NCBI GenBank assembly: GCA_964517465.1
Contig: CAZFEK010000005.1
Span: forward strand, 1-64,000
From: JACPUX01 sp964517465
GTDB taxonomy: Bacteria; Pseudomonadota; Gammaproteobacteria; Burkholderiales; Casimicrobiaceae
Direction: 5' to 3'
Length of the DNA stretch: 64,000 bases
The notes under the pieces are model-generated. The model searched no databases. It saw nothing but the letters and a program-made list of their open reading frames with translations, and was not told the DNA's origin. A program made the translations under genes and the position numbers. Positions 23,910 through 33,790 of the stretch are shown piece by piece (the stretch's first letter is position 1; each line of letters opens with the position of its first letter).

Positions 23910-26684
23910 ATGGCCGATTACAAGAACACCCTGAATCTACCCGACACCCCGTTTCCCATGCGCGGCGACCTTGCCAAGCGCGAGCCGCAGTGGGTGCGCG
24001 AATGGCAGGAAAAGAAGCGCTACGAGCGCATTCGCGTTGCTTCCAAGGGGCGGCCCAAATTCATACTGCATGACGGCCCGCCGTACGCGAATGGCGACAT
24101 TCACATCGGCCATGCGGTCAACAAAATCCTCAAGGACATCATCGTCAAGAGCAAAACGCTCGCGGGTTTCGACGCGCCCTATGTGCCGGGCTGGGATTGC
24201 CACGGGCTGCCGATCGAGCACCAGATCGAAAAAAGCCACGGCAAACACATCGAAGCCAACCGCGCCCGCGCGCTTTGCCGGACTTATGCCGCGGAGCAGA
24301 TCGAGCGGCAGAAGGCGGACTTCATTCGCCTGGGTGTGTTGGGCGACTGGCATGCGCCCTACCAGACCATGAACTTCGCTACCGAAGCCGACGAAATTCG
24401 TGCCCTGGGCCGCATTCTCCAACAGGGTTATCTCTTCCAGGGCTTGAAGCCGGTCAATTGGTGCATCGATTGCGGCTCGGCCTTGGCCGAGGCCGAAGTC
24501 GAATATGAAGATCGCGAGTCCGCGGCCATCGACGTCGCGTTCAAAGTCATCGACCGCGCCCAACTCGCCGCGGCTTTCGGTCTGCAAAGCCTTCCGGCCG
24601 GCGATGCGTCGGCGGTGATCTGGACCACCACGCCCTGGACGCTGCCTGCGAATCAGGCGGTTTGCGCCCATCCGGATTTCGACTACGTGCTGGTCGAGAC
24701 CCCGGCCGGGTTGCTGATCCTCGCCGCCGAACTCGAAGCCGCCGCGCTCGCGCGCTACGGCGTCACCGGCAAGCGCCTCGGTTTGGGCAAAGGCAGGGCC
24801 TTGGATGGCTTGGCCTTGCAACATCCTTTGCAAGCGCGCAGCGTGCCCATGATTCTGGGCGAACACGTCACCGTCGATGCCGGCACCGGGCTCGTGCACA
24901 CTGCGCCGGCGCACGGTGTGGAGGACTTCGTCGTCGGTCAGCGTTATGGCCTGCCGGTGGACAACCCCGTGGGCGATGACGGTTGCTTCAAGGCGAACGT
25001 GCCCGATTTCGCCGGCCTCTCGGTGCGCAAAGCAGACGCCCCCATTCTCGATTTGCTGCAAGCCAAAGGTGTGCTGGTCAAACGCGACAAACTCACCCAT
25101 AGTTATCCGCATTGCTGGCGTCACAAGACACCGATCATCTTCCGCGCCACCCAGCAGTGGTTCATCGGCATGGATCGCGAACCGGCGTCGGGTGGGCCGA
25201 GCTTGCGCGCCGTGGCGCAGCGCGCCGTCGCCGACACCGCGTTTTTTCCCTCCTGGGGCCGGGCCAGGCTGGAGGCGATGATCGACAATCGTCCCGACTG
25301 GTGCGTTTCGCGCCAGCGCAGCTGGGGCGTGCCGCTGCCCTTTTTCGTGCGTCGCGACGACGGGCGTCTGCATCCCGATACCCCGGCGCTTTTGGAACAG
25401 GCCGCGCGGATGGTGCAACAGGGCGGCATCGAAGCTTGGTTTGCGGCAGGCTGCGCGGAGTTTGGCGTGGATGAAACGATCTATCGCAAGCTCACCGACA
25501 CGCTGGACGTTTGGTTCGATTCCGGCTGCACCCATGCTTCGGTGATGCGGCTCCATCCCGAACTCGGTTATCCCGCGGATCTCTACCTCGAAGGCTCGGA
25601 TCAGCATCGCGGCTGGTTCCAGTCTTCGCTTTTGGTGGGCTGCGCGCTCGACGGCCGCGCGCCCTACCGGGGTTTGCTCACGCATGGATTTGTGGTCGAC
25701 GGCCAGGGCCACAAGATGAGCAAATCGCGCGGCAATGTGGTCGCGCCGCAGAAGGTGAGCGACACGCTGGGCGCAGAGATCCTGCGTCTGTGGGTGGCGG
25801 CGACCGACTATTCCGGCGAGCTGTCGATCTCCGATGAAATTTTGAAACGAGTGGTCGAGAGCTACCGGCGTATCCGCAATACGCTGCGCTTTCTTCTGGC
25901 CAACATCGCCGATTTCGATGCCCCGAACCAGCTCTTGCCGGTTTCGGAGTGGCTGGAGATCGACCGTTATGCCTTGGCGATGACGCGCGAAATGGCGCAG
26001 GCCGTCCTCGCCGACTACGAGCGCTACGAGTTTCATCTCGTCGCCCAGCGCCTGCAAACTTTCTGCTCGGAAGACCTCGGCGGCTTTTATCTCGACATCC
26101 TCAAAGACCGGCTCTACACCACCGGGAAAACCAGCCTCGCGCGGCGTTCGGCGCAGTCCGCCACTTATCATCTCACGCAAATGCTGCTGCGCCTGATGGC
26201 GCCGGTGCTCTCCTTTACCGCCGAGGAAGCCTGGCCTTTGGTAAATGGCCGGTCGGACGACGGCGTCTTTTTGCACACCTGGCAAGACGTGTTGCCCGAA
26301 GGGGAGGGCGAAGAGGCGCTGCTGGTTCGCTGGAAGCGCTTGCGCGAAATTCGCGCCGCGGTCACCAAGGAGCTGGAAACGCTGCGCCAGACCGGAAAGA
26401 TTGGTTCATCGCTCGCGGCCGCGGTCACTGTGACCGCCGACGGCGACGACCGGGCGCTGCTCCAGAGTTTGGGGGAAGACCTGAAGTTCGTTTTCATCAC
26501 CTCGACCGCGAATGTCGCTCCGGGCGAAGCGCTGGCCGTTGCCGTGGAACCAGCCGCGGGCGAGAAATGCGAGCGCTGCTGGCACTATCGGGAAGACCTC
26601 GGCGGCTTGCCCGAGCACCCGAGCTTGTGCGGCCGGTGCGCGAGCAATCTTTTCGGCGAAGGAGAACGGCGCAACCATGCCTGA
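23910..26684 (+). CDS. ileS: Isoleucyl-tRNA synthetase
   Basis: A 924-aa class I synthetase charging tRNA-Ile. The HIGH box appears as HIGH at residues 65-68 and the KMSKS loop at about 602. The editing domain contains TTTPWTLPANQAV, and the C-terminal zinc site is CERCW with CGRCA. Length and domain order are normal for the bacterial type. It starts 3 bases after ribF and overlaps lspA by 8 bases. Confidence 0.97.
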   Translation: MADYKNTLNLPDTPFPMRGDLAKREPQWVREWQEKKRYERIRVASKGRPKFILHDGPPYANGDIHIGHAVNKILKDIIVKSKTLAGFDAPYVPGWDCHGLPIEHQIEKSHGKHIEANRARALCRTYAAEQIERQKADFIRLGVLGDWHAPYQTMNFATEADEIRALGRILQQGYLFQGLKPVNWCIDCGSALAEAEVEYEDRESAAIDVAFKVIDRAQLAAAFGLQSLPAGDASAVIWTTTPWTLPANQAVCAHPDFDYVLVETPAGLLILAAELEAAALARYGVTGKRLGLGKGRALDGLALQHPLQARSVPMILGEHVTVDAGTGLVHTAPAHGVEDFVVGQRYGLPVDNPVGDDGCFKANVPDFAGLSVRKADAPILDLLQAKGVLVKRDKLTHSYPHCWRHKTPIIFRATQQWFIGMDREPASGGPSLRAVAQRAVADTAFFPSWGRARLEAMIDNRPDWCVSRQRSWGVPLPFFVRRDDGRLHPDTPALLEQAARMVQQGGIEAWFAAGCAEFGVDETIYRKLTDTLDVWFDSGCTHASVMRLHPELGYPADLYLEGSDQHRGWFQSSLLVGCALDGRAPYRGLLTHGFVVDGQGHKMSKSRGNVVAPQKVSDTLGAEILRLWVAATDYSGELSISDEILKRVVESYRRIRNTLRFLLANIADFDAPNQLLPVSEWLEIDRYALAMTREMAQAVLADYERYEFHLVAQRLQTFCSEDLGGFYLDILKDRLYTTGKTSLARRSAQSATYHLTQMLLRLMAPVLSFTAEEAWPLVNGRSDDGVFLHTWQDVLPEGEGEEALLVRWKRLREIRAAVTKELETLRQTGKIGSSLAAAVTVTADGDDRALLQSLGEDLKFVFITSTANVAPGEALAVAVEPAAGEKCERCWHYREDLGGLPEHPSLCGRCASNLFGEGERRNHA

Positions 26685-27180
26685 AGTCGTTCCCGGCTGG
26701 CGGCGCTGGCTTTGGCTGAGCGCCGGCATCGTGCTGTTCGATCAGCTAAGCAAGTTCGCCATTCTGGCAAGCTTGGTGCGCGGCGAGACGCTGCCGCTGC
26801 TGCCGTTCTTCAGCTTGGTGCTAACCTTCAATCCCGGCGCTGCCTTCAGCTTTCTTGCCGATGCCGCCGGCTGGCAGCGCTACTTCTTTCTCGCTTTGGC
26901 GCTAGTGGCCGCGGTAGTGCTTACGCTGATGCTGCGCAAGAGCCCGAGTCCCTGGGCCAATGCCGGCTTCGCCTTGATCATCGGCGGCGCTTTGGGCAAT
27001 GCCATCGATCGCGTGCGCTTGGGCGAAGTGGTCGATTTTGTGCTGGTGCACTGGCAGGGGTGGTATTTCCCGGCCTTCAACCTTGCCGATTCGGCCATCA
27101 CCATCGGCGCGGGCTTGCTGATCTTGGACAGCTTCTTGCACCGAGAGCCGGCAGCAGCCCAGAGCAAAGAGCTGCCATGA
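26677..27180 (+). CDS. lspA: Lipoprotein signal peptidase (signal peptidase II)
   Basis: A 167-aa inner-membrane aspartic protease with four predicted transmembrane helices that cleaves prolipoprotein signal peptides. The catalytic Asp residues lie in GNAIDRV and FNLADSAI, with the conserved FNPGAAFS segment before them. The start ATG lies inside the end of ileS and the stop overlaps the ispH start. It would process the lipobox-bearing SoxXA protein encoded at 37210. Confidence 0.95.
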   Translation: MPEVVPGWRRWLWLSAGIVLFDQLSKFAILASLVRGETLPLLPFFSLVLTFNPGAAFSFLADAAGWQRYFFLALALVAAVVLTLMLRKSPSPWANAGFALIIGGALGNAIDRVRLGEVVDFVLVHWQGWYFPAFNLADSAITIGAGLLILDSFLHREPAAAQSKELP

Positions 27181-28103
27181 ATTCCCAGATCACGCTTGCC
27201 AATCCGCGCGGCTTTTGCGCCGGTGTGGACCGCGCCATCGCCATCGTCGAGCGCGCGCTGGAGCGCTTCGGCGCGCCCATTTACGTGCGGCACGAAGTGG
27301 TGCACAACCGCTATGTGGTCGATGACCTCAAACGCAAAGGCGCCGTGTTCATCGAGGAACTCTCGGAGGTGCCGGCGGGGGCCACGGTGATCTTCAGCGC
27401 CCACGGCGTTTCGCAGGCGGTGCGGCAGGAGGCGGCGGCGCGCGGTCTGAGAATCTTCGACGCCACATGCCCGCTGGTGACCAAAGTGCACACCGAAGTG
27501 GCTCGCATGCACGAACAGGACCGCGAGATCATCATGATCGGCCACGCGGGCCATCCCGAGGTGGAAGGCACCATGGGACAGGTCGACGGCGGCATACAAC
27601 TGGTCGAAAGCGTCGCCGACGTGGGCAAGCTGGCGGTGAAAAACCCGGCGAAGCTTGCCTATGTCACTCAGACCACGCTTTCGGTGGACGATGCTGCCGC
27701 GATTATCGCCGCCTTGCGGGCGCGTTTCCCGGCGATTACCGCGCCGCGCAAGGATGACATTTGTTACGCCACCCAAAACCGCCAGGATGCGGTGAAAGCC
27801 TTGGCGCAAAACTGCGAGGTGGTGCTGATCGTCGGTTCGCCCAACAGCTCGAATTCCAATCGCTTGCGCGAAGTCGCCGCGCAAGCCGGTGCGCAGGCCT
27901 ACATGCTCGATCGCGCCGAAGACTTGCGCGCCGAGTGGCTGACCGGGTTTACCCGCGTGGGCTTGAGCGCGGGCGCGTCGGCGCCGGAGATTTTGGTGCA
28001 GCAAGTGATCGCGCGGCTGCAAGCGATGGGGGTGACCAGCGTGCGTGAACTGGAAGGCGTGACCGAGCGCACGGTTTTTGGTTTGCCCAAAGAATTGCTC
28101 TGA
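27177..28103 (+). CDS. ispH: 4-hydroxy-3-methylbut-2-enyl diphosphate reductase
   Basis: A 308-aa [4Fe-4S] enzyme catalysing the last step of the methylerythritol phosphate pathway to IPP and DMAPP. The three cluster cysteines are in RGFCAGVDRA, DATCPLV and the later C of QNCEVVLIVGS region. HEVVHNR and SPNSSNSNRL are substrate-site motifs. The ATG overlaps the lspA stop (ATGA). Confidence 0.95.
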   Translation: MNSQITLANPRGFCAGVDRAIAIVERALERFGAPIYVRHEVVHNRYVVDDLKRKGAVFIEELSEVPAGATVIFSAHGVSQAVRQEAAARGLRIFDATCPLVTKVHTEVARMHEQDREIIMIGHAGHPEVEGTMGQVDGGIQLVESVADVGKLAVKNPAKLAYVTQTTLSVDDAAAIIAALRARFPAITAPRKDDICYATQNRQDAVKALAQNCEVVLIVGSPNSSNSNRLREVAAQAGAQAYMLDRAEDLRAEWLTGFTRVGLSAGASAPEILVQQVIARLQAMGVTSVRELEGVTERTVFGLPKELL

Positions 28104-28129
28104 CCATTGATGTGAGCCGCCCGGCACGG

Positions 28130-28474
28130 CTACTCGGGGACGGCCCGGCGCGTGGCCTTCCACATCGCGCCCAGGGCGGCAAGCGCCAGCAGCAGCGCCA
28201 CCCCCGCGCAGAAGGCGGCCCGGCCCGATTCGGTCCAGCCCCGCACGATCGCCTCGGCCACGTAGAATGGCAGCAGGGCTGCGGAGCAAAGGTAGGCCCG
28301 GTTGCTGCCGCGCGCCAGGTAAATGATGCAGGCCGCCAGCGGCAGTGCTTTGAGCACCAGCCAGGAGCCGCCGGGCCTTAGCGGCGCGAGCAAGACCTCC
28401 CAGAGCACCAGCCAGAGGCAAAGGGCAAGGAGCAAGAGCAGGGCGAGGCGGCGAGCGGAGTTCAAGCAAAGCAC
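28130..28474 (-). CDS. DUF2069-family small membrane protein
   Basis: A 114-aa protein with about four hydrophobic segments. The pattern of short loops, with LKALPLAACIIYLARGSNRAY and FYVAEAIVRG, matches the DUF2069 family of proteobacterial inner-membrane proteins of unknown function. The start is GTG. It lies between ispH (convergent) and the YihY-like gene (divergent). Confidence 0.75.
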   Translation of the reverse strand: MLCLNSARRLALLLLLALCLWLVLWEVLLAPLRPGGSWLVLKALPLAACIIYLARGSNRAYLCSAALLPFYVAEAIVRGWTESGRAAFCAGVALLLALAALGAMWKATRRAVPE

Positions 28475-28515
28475 GACGGCGGGGCGGACCCAAGGGATTA
28501 TCGCAGAGATCGATC

Positions 28516-29703
28516 ATGAACCAGGGGAGCAGGGTGCAGCGGGTTTTTCGCAAATGGCGCAATGCGCCGCGCGTGCGGCGCTTTTCGCAGTTCGCTGCGC
28601 TGGTCGGGGAGCGTTTTCGTTTGCATCGCTGTTCGCAGACGGCGTCTAGCCTTGCGTTCACCACTTTGCTGGCCTTGGTGCCGGCTCTGGTGATCTTTCT
28701 GGGCATCTTCTCCATTTCCCCCTATTTCGCCGGTTTTGCCAAAGCATTCAAAGCTTTTCTTTTCGCCAACTTGGTGCCCGAAGCGGCGGGCAAAATCACC
28801 ACGGTGTACATGACCCAGTTCATCAGCCATGCCGGCCGCCTTACCGTGGCGGGCACGGCGGTGCTGTCGATTTCCGTGCTGCTGCTGCTCTTGACGCTCG
28901 ATCAGGCCTTCAACGACATTTGGCTGGTGCATAAATCGCGACCCTTGTGGAAGCGCGTTTTGCGTCATAGCGCGGCGATGATTCTCGGGCCGCTACTGAT
29001 CGGCGTTTTTCTTGGTCTAGCCACACGATGGCTGGGAAAGACCCAGGGCTGGGCCCCGGTGTTATCCGACCTGTCGGATGAGATTCTCGATTTTTTGCCG
29101 GCCATGCTTACCGCGCTCCTGCTGGCGTTTTTGTTTCGAGTCATCCCCAAGCGCTACGTGCCCTGGAAACACGCGCTCCTGGGCGGGGTGGTCACCGCTC
29201 TGGCGATCGAGGTTCTGCGCGTCGGTTTTGGCTGGTATGTGCGTTATCTTGGCACCTTCAAATTGATTTATGGGGCTTTTGCCGCGGCGCCGATTTTTCT
29301 GCTCTGGATCTATTGTCTGTGGGTGGTGGTTCTGCTGGGCGCCATCCTCACCGCGACCATGCCTTATTGGGGGCGGCCGCGCGCTTTGGCGCGGCCCAGC
29401 GTCTGGGATCGGTATCAAATGGCGCTCGCCGTGCTCGCGGCCTTGCGGGAAGCGCAGGGCAAAACGCGCAAGGCGGCCGGCGGCTGGGCGCGCTTGGTGA
29501 GGCGCTGCGAAACCGGTTTCGATGTCTTGGGGGAGACCCTGGACCGCCTCAGCGACGCCGGCTGGGTGCGCGAGACGCGGCAGGGTTGGAGCCTCACCGA
29601 AAGCGGCGAGAGCGTGCCAGACGCAATCGTATTGCGGCTTTTCCTCGGATCAAGCGGTCAGCAGGAATTCGAGCACGGGCTCGATTTGCGCACCATCCAA
29701 TAA
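28516..29703 (+). CDS. YihY/BrkB-family inner-membrane protein
   Basis: A 395-aa protein with about six transmembrane helices in residues 40-300, including SLAFTTLLALVPALVIFLGI, LDQAFNDIW and LPNRRV-like region VIPKRYVPWKHALLGG, typical of YihY/UPF0761 proteins. A soluble C-terminal tail of about 95 residues looks like a winged-helix-type fold (DRLSDAGWVRETRQGWSLTESG). The family was once called ribonuclease BN in error; its transport or structural role is unsettled. Its 3' end overlaps the convergent hydrolase gene by 54 bases. Confidence 0.88.
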   Translation: MNQGSRVQRVFRKWRNAPRVRRFSQFAALVGERFRLHRCSQTASSLAFTTLLALVPALVIFLGIFSISPYFAGFAKAFKAFLFANLVPEAAGKITTVYMTQFISHAGRLTVAGTAVLSISVLLLLLTLDQAFNDIWLVHKSRPLWKRVLRHSAAMILGPLLIGVFLGLATRWLGKTQGWAPVLSDLSDEILDFLPAMLTALLLAFLFRVIPKRYVPWKHALLGGVVTALAIEVLRVGFGWYVRYLGTFKLIYGAFAAAPIFLLWIYCLWVVVLLGAILTATMPYWGRPRALARPSVWDRYQMALAVLAALREAQGKTRKAAGGWARLVRRCETGFDVLGETLDRLSDAGWVRETRQGWSLTESGESVPDAIVLRLFLGSSGQQEFEHGLDLRTIQ

Positions 29704-30507
29704 CATCGGGGCGTGGCCTACGCCGGGCACCTCGATCAGCTTCGCTTTGGGACCCCGTTGGGTCATCTCCAATGCGGTTTCGCGGCTGAGAAGGTCGCTT
29801 TCGGCGCCGCGCAAGAGCAGGGTCGGCGCCCGGATCGCGTCCCACAGGGGCCAAAGCTCGATGTCTTGCCCCAGCGCGGCGCGAAACGGCTGCGCGATCC
29901 CCGGGTCGTAGGCCAGCGCCCATCGCCCGTCGGGAAGTTCTCGCGCCGTGGTGGAAGCGAGGTGACGCCATTGTTCGTCGGTCAAGTGGCCGAAAGGCGC
30001 CGACACTTCGCGGATGTGTTGCTCCAGCGCTTCGTAGCGATCGAATTGGGGGTCGGCGCCGACGTAGGTGGCGATGCGCGCCATGGCTTCTTTGCGCAAG
30101 ATGGCACCGACGTCGTTGGCAACCAAGCGTCGCACCGGAGTATTGGGCTGAGCCGCGATCATCATGCCCAATAGCCCGCCCATCGAGGTGCCGACCCAAT
30201 CGACGCAATCCGCTCCGCTGCGCGCGATCAGCGCGGTGAGCAAAGCGAGATAGGTCTCGGCTTTGTAGTCGAGCGCTTCGGGCAGCCAGTCGCTTTTGCC
30301 GCGGCCAGGCATGTCGATGCACAACACTCTTCGGTGCGGCGCCAAAGCCTGAGCCAGGAAGTCGAAGTCTCGGCCGTTGCGGGTGAGGCCGTGCACGCAG
30401 ATGACAACTTCGGGGTTGTTCGCGTCTCCCCATTCCGCATATCGCGCTCGATAAAACCCTTTGCTGGCAAGGCCGAGGAGAGTCTGTTCGCGCGGGGAGC
30501 TGATCAT
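29650..30507 (-). CDS. Alpha/beta-fold hydrolase
   Basis: A 285-aa hydrolase. The oxyanion region is CVHGLTRNGRDFD, the nucleophile elbow is WVGTSMGG (Ser), the acid is probably the Asp in RGAESDLLS, and the catalytic His is in GVGHAPML. No signal peptide is seen. The substrate cannot be named. It lies on the same strand as the patatin and Nudix genes upstream, with a 26-bp gap to the patatin stop. Confidence 0.85.
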   Translation of the reverse strand: MISSPREQTLLGLASKGFYRARYAEWGDANNPEVVICVHGLTRNGRDFDFLAQALAPHRRVLCIDMPGRGKSDWLPEALDYKAETYLALLTALIARSGADCVDWVGTSMGGLLGMMIAAQPNTPVRRLVANDVGAILRKEAMARIATYVGADPQFDRYEALEQHIREVSAPFGHLTDEQWRHLASTTARELPDGRWALAYDPGIAQPFRAALGQDIELWPLWDAIRAPTLLLRGAESDLLSRETALEMTQRGPKAKLIEVPGVGHAPMLLDGAQIEPVLEFLLTA

Positions 30508-30533
30508 GATTGTGCCCTTGAGGAAGCTTGAAT

Positions 30534-31712
30534 CTAGCGGAATTCCGGCGGGAAGAGGGGCGTGAAGCGGCTCTCCTCGCTGCCGAGGAAGGCTTCGATT
30601 TCATCCCGCCGGGCGATGGCGTCGCGATAACCCAGATCCATCAAGGCGCGGCAGAACGCGCCGTCGAACAACAGGTAGGACAAGAGGTTGGCGCCGCCGC
30701 CATCACTTTTGCCCAAGCGCCGCAGGAAGAGACGCACCGCAGAAGGCAGCCGCTGGGCATAGCGCACCGCAAGGCGCGCGATGTCTTCGGTCGGGTTCAG
30801 CACCAAGACGTTGACCTGGTCCACGTTGATGCCGCGCGCCGCGAGTTCGTTTTTGGGCAGCACGTTCACCAAGCGGTTGATGTGCTGCAAGCGCTCGATA
30901 TCGGTGGAGAGATTGTCGAGAAAGATGCTGGAGAGCGCGTGACCGGCGATTTGCGCCAGCGAAGGGTAACGCGAGGGCGCATCGGTGGAAGGGCTGCGGG
31001 TGGCCAGTTGTCCCACGGCAATGACCAGGATGCGTTTGGCGCCCAAGTGCAGCGCCGGGCTGATCGGCGCCAACTGCCGCATGGAGCCGTCGGCGTAGTA
31101 CTCGCTGCCGATTCTCGCCGCCGGGAAAATGAACGGAATGGCCGCCGAGGCCATCAAGTGATCCACCGAGAGCTTGGCGGGAACTCCCTCGCGGCGGGTG
31201 CGACGCCAGGGGTTGAGCGAATGCGCACCTTGGTAAAAGGTCATTGCCTTGCCCGTGGTATAGCTGGTGGCATTGATCGCCAGCGCCAGCAGCTCGCCGT
31301 GCGCGATCAGCCGATCGAGGCGGCTGAAATCGAGCTCGCGGTGCAGCAGCATGCGCAAGGGGCGGTTGTCGAACAAGGACATCGCCTTGCTGCTCCGGCC
31401 GGTCATGGTGGCGCTGAGCCAACGCAGCGCGGTTCGGGCCACCCCGCGTGCATCCGAGCGATACACCTCGCCCACTTGCAGGCGCGTCCACAAGCGAATC
31501 AGGCGCGCCACGCCCAAGCGGATATTGTCTGCGTGATTGGCCAGCATGGCGGCGTTGATGGCACCGGCCGAGGTGCCGCAAATCACCGGAAATGGCGCGC
31601 AGTGGTGCCGCGGCAAGATATGGGTGATGGCGCGCAAAGCACCGATCTGATAGGCCGCGCGGGCGCCGCCGCCGCTCAGGATGAGTCCGGTGCGTTGGTG
31701 CCCTTCGGTCAC
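30534..31712 (-). CDS. Patatin-like phospholipase
   Basis: A 392-aa lipid acyl hydrolase. The glycine-rich oxyanion loop LSGGGARAAYQIGAL, the nucleophile motif GTSAG and the catalytic Asp motif DGSMRQ form a complete Ser-Asp dyad. There is no signal peptide or autotransporter domain, so it is probably intracellular. The GTG start overlaps the Nudix stop (GTGA), so the two are coupled. Confidence 0.88.
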   Translation of the reverse strand: MTEGHQRTGLILSGGGARAAYQIGALRAITHILPRHHCAPFPVICGTSAGAINAAMLANHADNIRLGVARLIRLWTRLQVGEVYRSDARGVARTALRWLSATMTGRSSKAMSLFDNRPLRMLLHRELDFSRLDRLIAHGELLALAINATSYTTGKAMTFYQGAHSLNPWRRTRREGVPAKLSVDHLMASAAIPFIFPAARIGSEYYADGSMRQLAPISPALHLGAKRILVIAVGQLATRSPSTDAPSRYPSLAQIAGHALSSIFLDNLSTDIERLQHINRLVNVLPKNELAARGINVDQVNVLVLNPTEDIARLAVRYAQRLPSAVRLFLRRLGKSDGGGANLLSYLLFDGAFCRALMDLGYRDAIARRDEIEAFLGSEESRFTPLFPPEFR

Positions 31713-32401
31713 CGCGCCGGCCCTCCCAGCACCGTGTGATAAAACATCAGCAGCATGGTCGCGGTCGCGCCCCAGATGTAATGCCCTTGGTAAGGCACCG
31801 AAAAATAATGCCGCGGTTTGTCGCCCAGGTCGTAGCGGTGACGCCGGTAATTGCCCGGATCGAGGAGAAACGCCAGCGGCACACGAAAGACGGTGGCCAC
31901 TTCCTGAGGATCGGCGGCAAATTCGATTTCACCGTCGATCCAGCCGATCACCGGCGTGACGCGATAGCCGGTAATGGTGTCGTAGTGGGCCAGACGCCCG
32001 AGAGTAGCGACCTTGGCGGCGGGTAATCCGATTTCCTCTTCGGCTTCGCGCAAGGCGGTGGCTTCCGCGCTTTCGTGTTCGTGATCACATCGGCCGCCCG
32101 GAAACGAGACTTGGCCGGCGTGATCTCCCACGGCCTGGCTGCGGTGAGTGAGGATGACCTCCACGGCATCGTCGTGCTGCCAGATCGGAACCAGCACCGC
32201 CGCCGGAGTAGCGCGCCCTTCGCGGCCCGGCAGACGCAAGCCGTCGCCCGACTGCAGCACCAACTCCGGCGCGGGTTGTGCCAGGCGTTCGCGCAACCAG
32301 TCGCGGCGCGCCTCCGCGGGCAGGGCAAAAAGCCCGTGGGCGGGCCCGCGCGCCAAGTCGAGCGCCTGCCAAATCGGCGGGCCGGTAGGGGAGTCAGCCA
32401 T
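31709..32401 (-). CDS. Nudix hydrolase, CoA pyrophosphatase-like
   Basis: A 230-aa protein with a complete Nudix box, FPGGRCDHEHESAEATALREAEEEIGL. The segment VLVPIWQHDDAVEVILTHRS before it and the length match the NudL/CoA pyrophosphatase group (COG0494). It is predicted to cleave CoA or related dinucleotides. ATG 32401 is preferred over an in-frame TTG 17 codons upstream, though neither has a strong ribosome site. Confidence 0.83.
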   Translation of the reverse strand: MADSPTGPPIWQALDLARGPAHGLFALPAEARRDWLRERLAQPAPELVLQSGDGLRLPGREGRATPAAVLVPIWQHDDAVEVILTHRSQAVGDHAGQVSFPGGRCDHEHESAEATALREAEEEIGLPAAKVATLGRLAHYDTITGYRVTPVIGWIDGEIEFAADPQEVATVFRVPLAFLLDPGNYRRHRYDLGDKPRHYFSVPYQGHYIWGATATMLLMFYHTVLGGPAR

Positions 32402-32529
32402 CTTCTGTTGTGTCCCGAGGTTGTCCGAGCGCGTCGCAAAGCCATGGCGCAACGGCCCTCAGAGCTTTTTGCGTCGGAACTGACCCGAACTTTAGCGCGA
32501 AACGGGCGATTTGTGGACGGAATGACGGT

Positions 32530-33534
32530 TTACTTCAGCAGCTCGACCCTCTCGCCTTTGGCGCGGCGGGCCGCCGCGCGGGCTTCGATGAAGCGCTGAA
32601 ACTCCGGTTGTTCGCGATAGCTGCCGGAAGCGACGTATTCCATGCTCGAGGCGAGGTGGAAGGGCCGGAAATAACCCTCGACGCGGAAAATCTCCGTGCC
32701 CGCCGCGTCGAAATACACCAGGCTAGGGGTGTAAGCAATTTTCAACTCCCGGGCCCAATCGCGCATGCTGCGCGTTTCCCCGCTCGGGATCCGGAGTGTC
32801 TCCCGGGAGGCGATGTCGATGCGCGCCACTCGAAATCGCGCCAGCTGCGCCGCCACTTCGGGACGGGTGAACCCCTCGCCATGCATCTCGTCGCACGCGG
32901 CGCAGACTTTTTGCTCAAACAAAACCAGCGTCGGCCGGGCGTCTTTCCGGCTGAGATCCAGCGGCTCCGTCATGAGCCAAGCCTGCGGATGCAGCTTGCC
33001 GCTAGCCGGCTCGGGTTTTTGCTCCAGCAGGAAATCGGTAAAAGGCAGGCGTTTCTCCAAACGCCCGCTGACGTAGTCGAGCGCGGCGTTGAATTGGTGC
33101 GGCGGAACATAGCCATTGAGGCGCAGGGCAAGGCCGCCGGTTTCGTCAAAAAACAGCAAGGTCGGAGTGAATTGCACTCGCTGGGCTTTTGCGAACGCCT
33201 TTTCGGTGGCCGGGCGACCGGTCCAATCGGTCACTTCGCGATCCCCCCAGATGTTGAGGGAGAGTACGTCGAAATGCCGGCGAGTCTTGTCGGCGATGCG
33301 TTTCTCGCCGAAGTTCTCGCGCAGCAGTTTGGTGCAATACGGGCAGCCGTCTTGGTGAAAATAGATCATCAAGCGTTTGCCGGCAGCGGCTGCTTCGGCC
33401 AGATCTTCCCTGAGGTCCAGAAAGGAAACCTTGAACCATTCGGGTTGCGGTTCCGGGGCCGGCTGAGCGGCGGCAAAGCGGAACGCCAGGAAAGAAAGGC
33501 TCAAGAACAACAAGACGGCCGCTGGACGATGCAT
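32530..33534 (-). CDS. Periplasmic protein with two thioredoxin-like domains (SoxW-like)
   Basis: A 334-aa protein with a clear Sec signal peptide (MHRPAAVLLFLSLSFLAF, cleavage near FAAAQ). The first thioredoxin-like domain has YFHQDGCPYCTKL and the second has LFEQKVCAACDEMH, so each carries a CxxC site. Each is followed by the cis-Pro type strand FTPTLLFFD or YTPSLVYFD. Such proteins reduce periplasmic disulfides or persulfides; SoxW and DsbD gamma-type proteins are comparable. It stands at the edge of the sulfur-oxidation region, divergent from tusA. A GGAGGAAG ribosome site fixes the start at 33534. Confidence 0.8.
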   Translation of the reverse strand: MHRPAAVLLFLSLSFLAFRFAAAQPAPEPQPEWFKVSFLDLREDLAEAAAAGKRLMIYFHQDGCPYCTKLLRENFGEKRIADKTRRHFDVLSLNIWGDREVTDWTGRPATEKAFAKAQRVQFTPTLLFFDETGGLALRLNGYVPPHQFNAALDYVSGRLEKRLPFTDFLLEQKPEPASGKLHPQAWLMTEPLDLSRKDARPTLVLFEQKVCAACDEMHGEGFTRPEVAAQLARFRVARIDIASRETLRIPSGETRSMRDWARELKIAYTPSLVYFDAAGTEIFRVEGYFRPFHLASSMEYVASGSYREQPEFQRFIEARAAARRAKGERVELLK

Positions 33535-33790
33535 CGCTTCCTCCGCTTGGCGGGTAGGGATCGCGGGCGACTCGACGCCCTGGGGTATCTGGTGCAGCAT
33601 AACAAAAGCGGCCGTCTTTGGTGTATCGCGGCGGGCAGACCATGGCTTACCCATTTGGCGTACCTGGGATCACCCGAGGCGGCTATAGACGCTGCTTGCC
33701 CGGATTGCGCCTAATAGTACCGCTCGTCAAAGCGGGCAAATTCGGCTGGCGGCACTTCTGCCAAGGCGATGACTTACCTGGAGCCCTTTG

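Noticed and set aside
23937..26285. Long minus-strand reading frame (782 codons) opposite ileS
   Set aside because: Shadow of ileS; the plus frame has all synthetase motifs and the minus frame none.
26880..28715. Minus-strand frame of 611 codons across lspA and ispH
   Set aside because: It spans several well-supported plus-strand genes and overlaps the DUF2069 gene in another frame; no recognisable domain.
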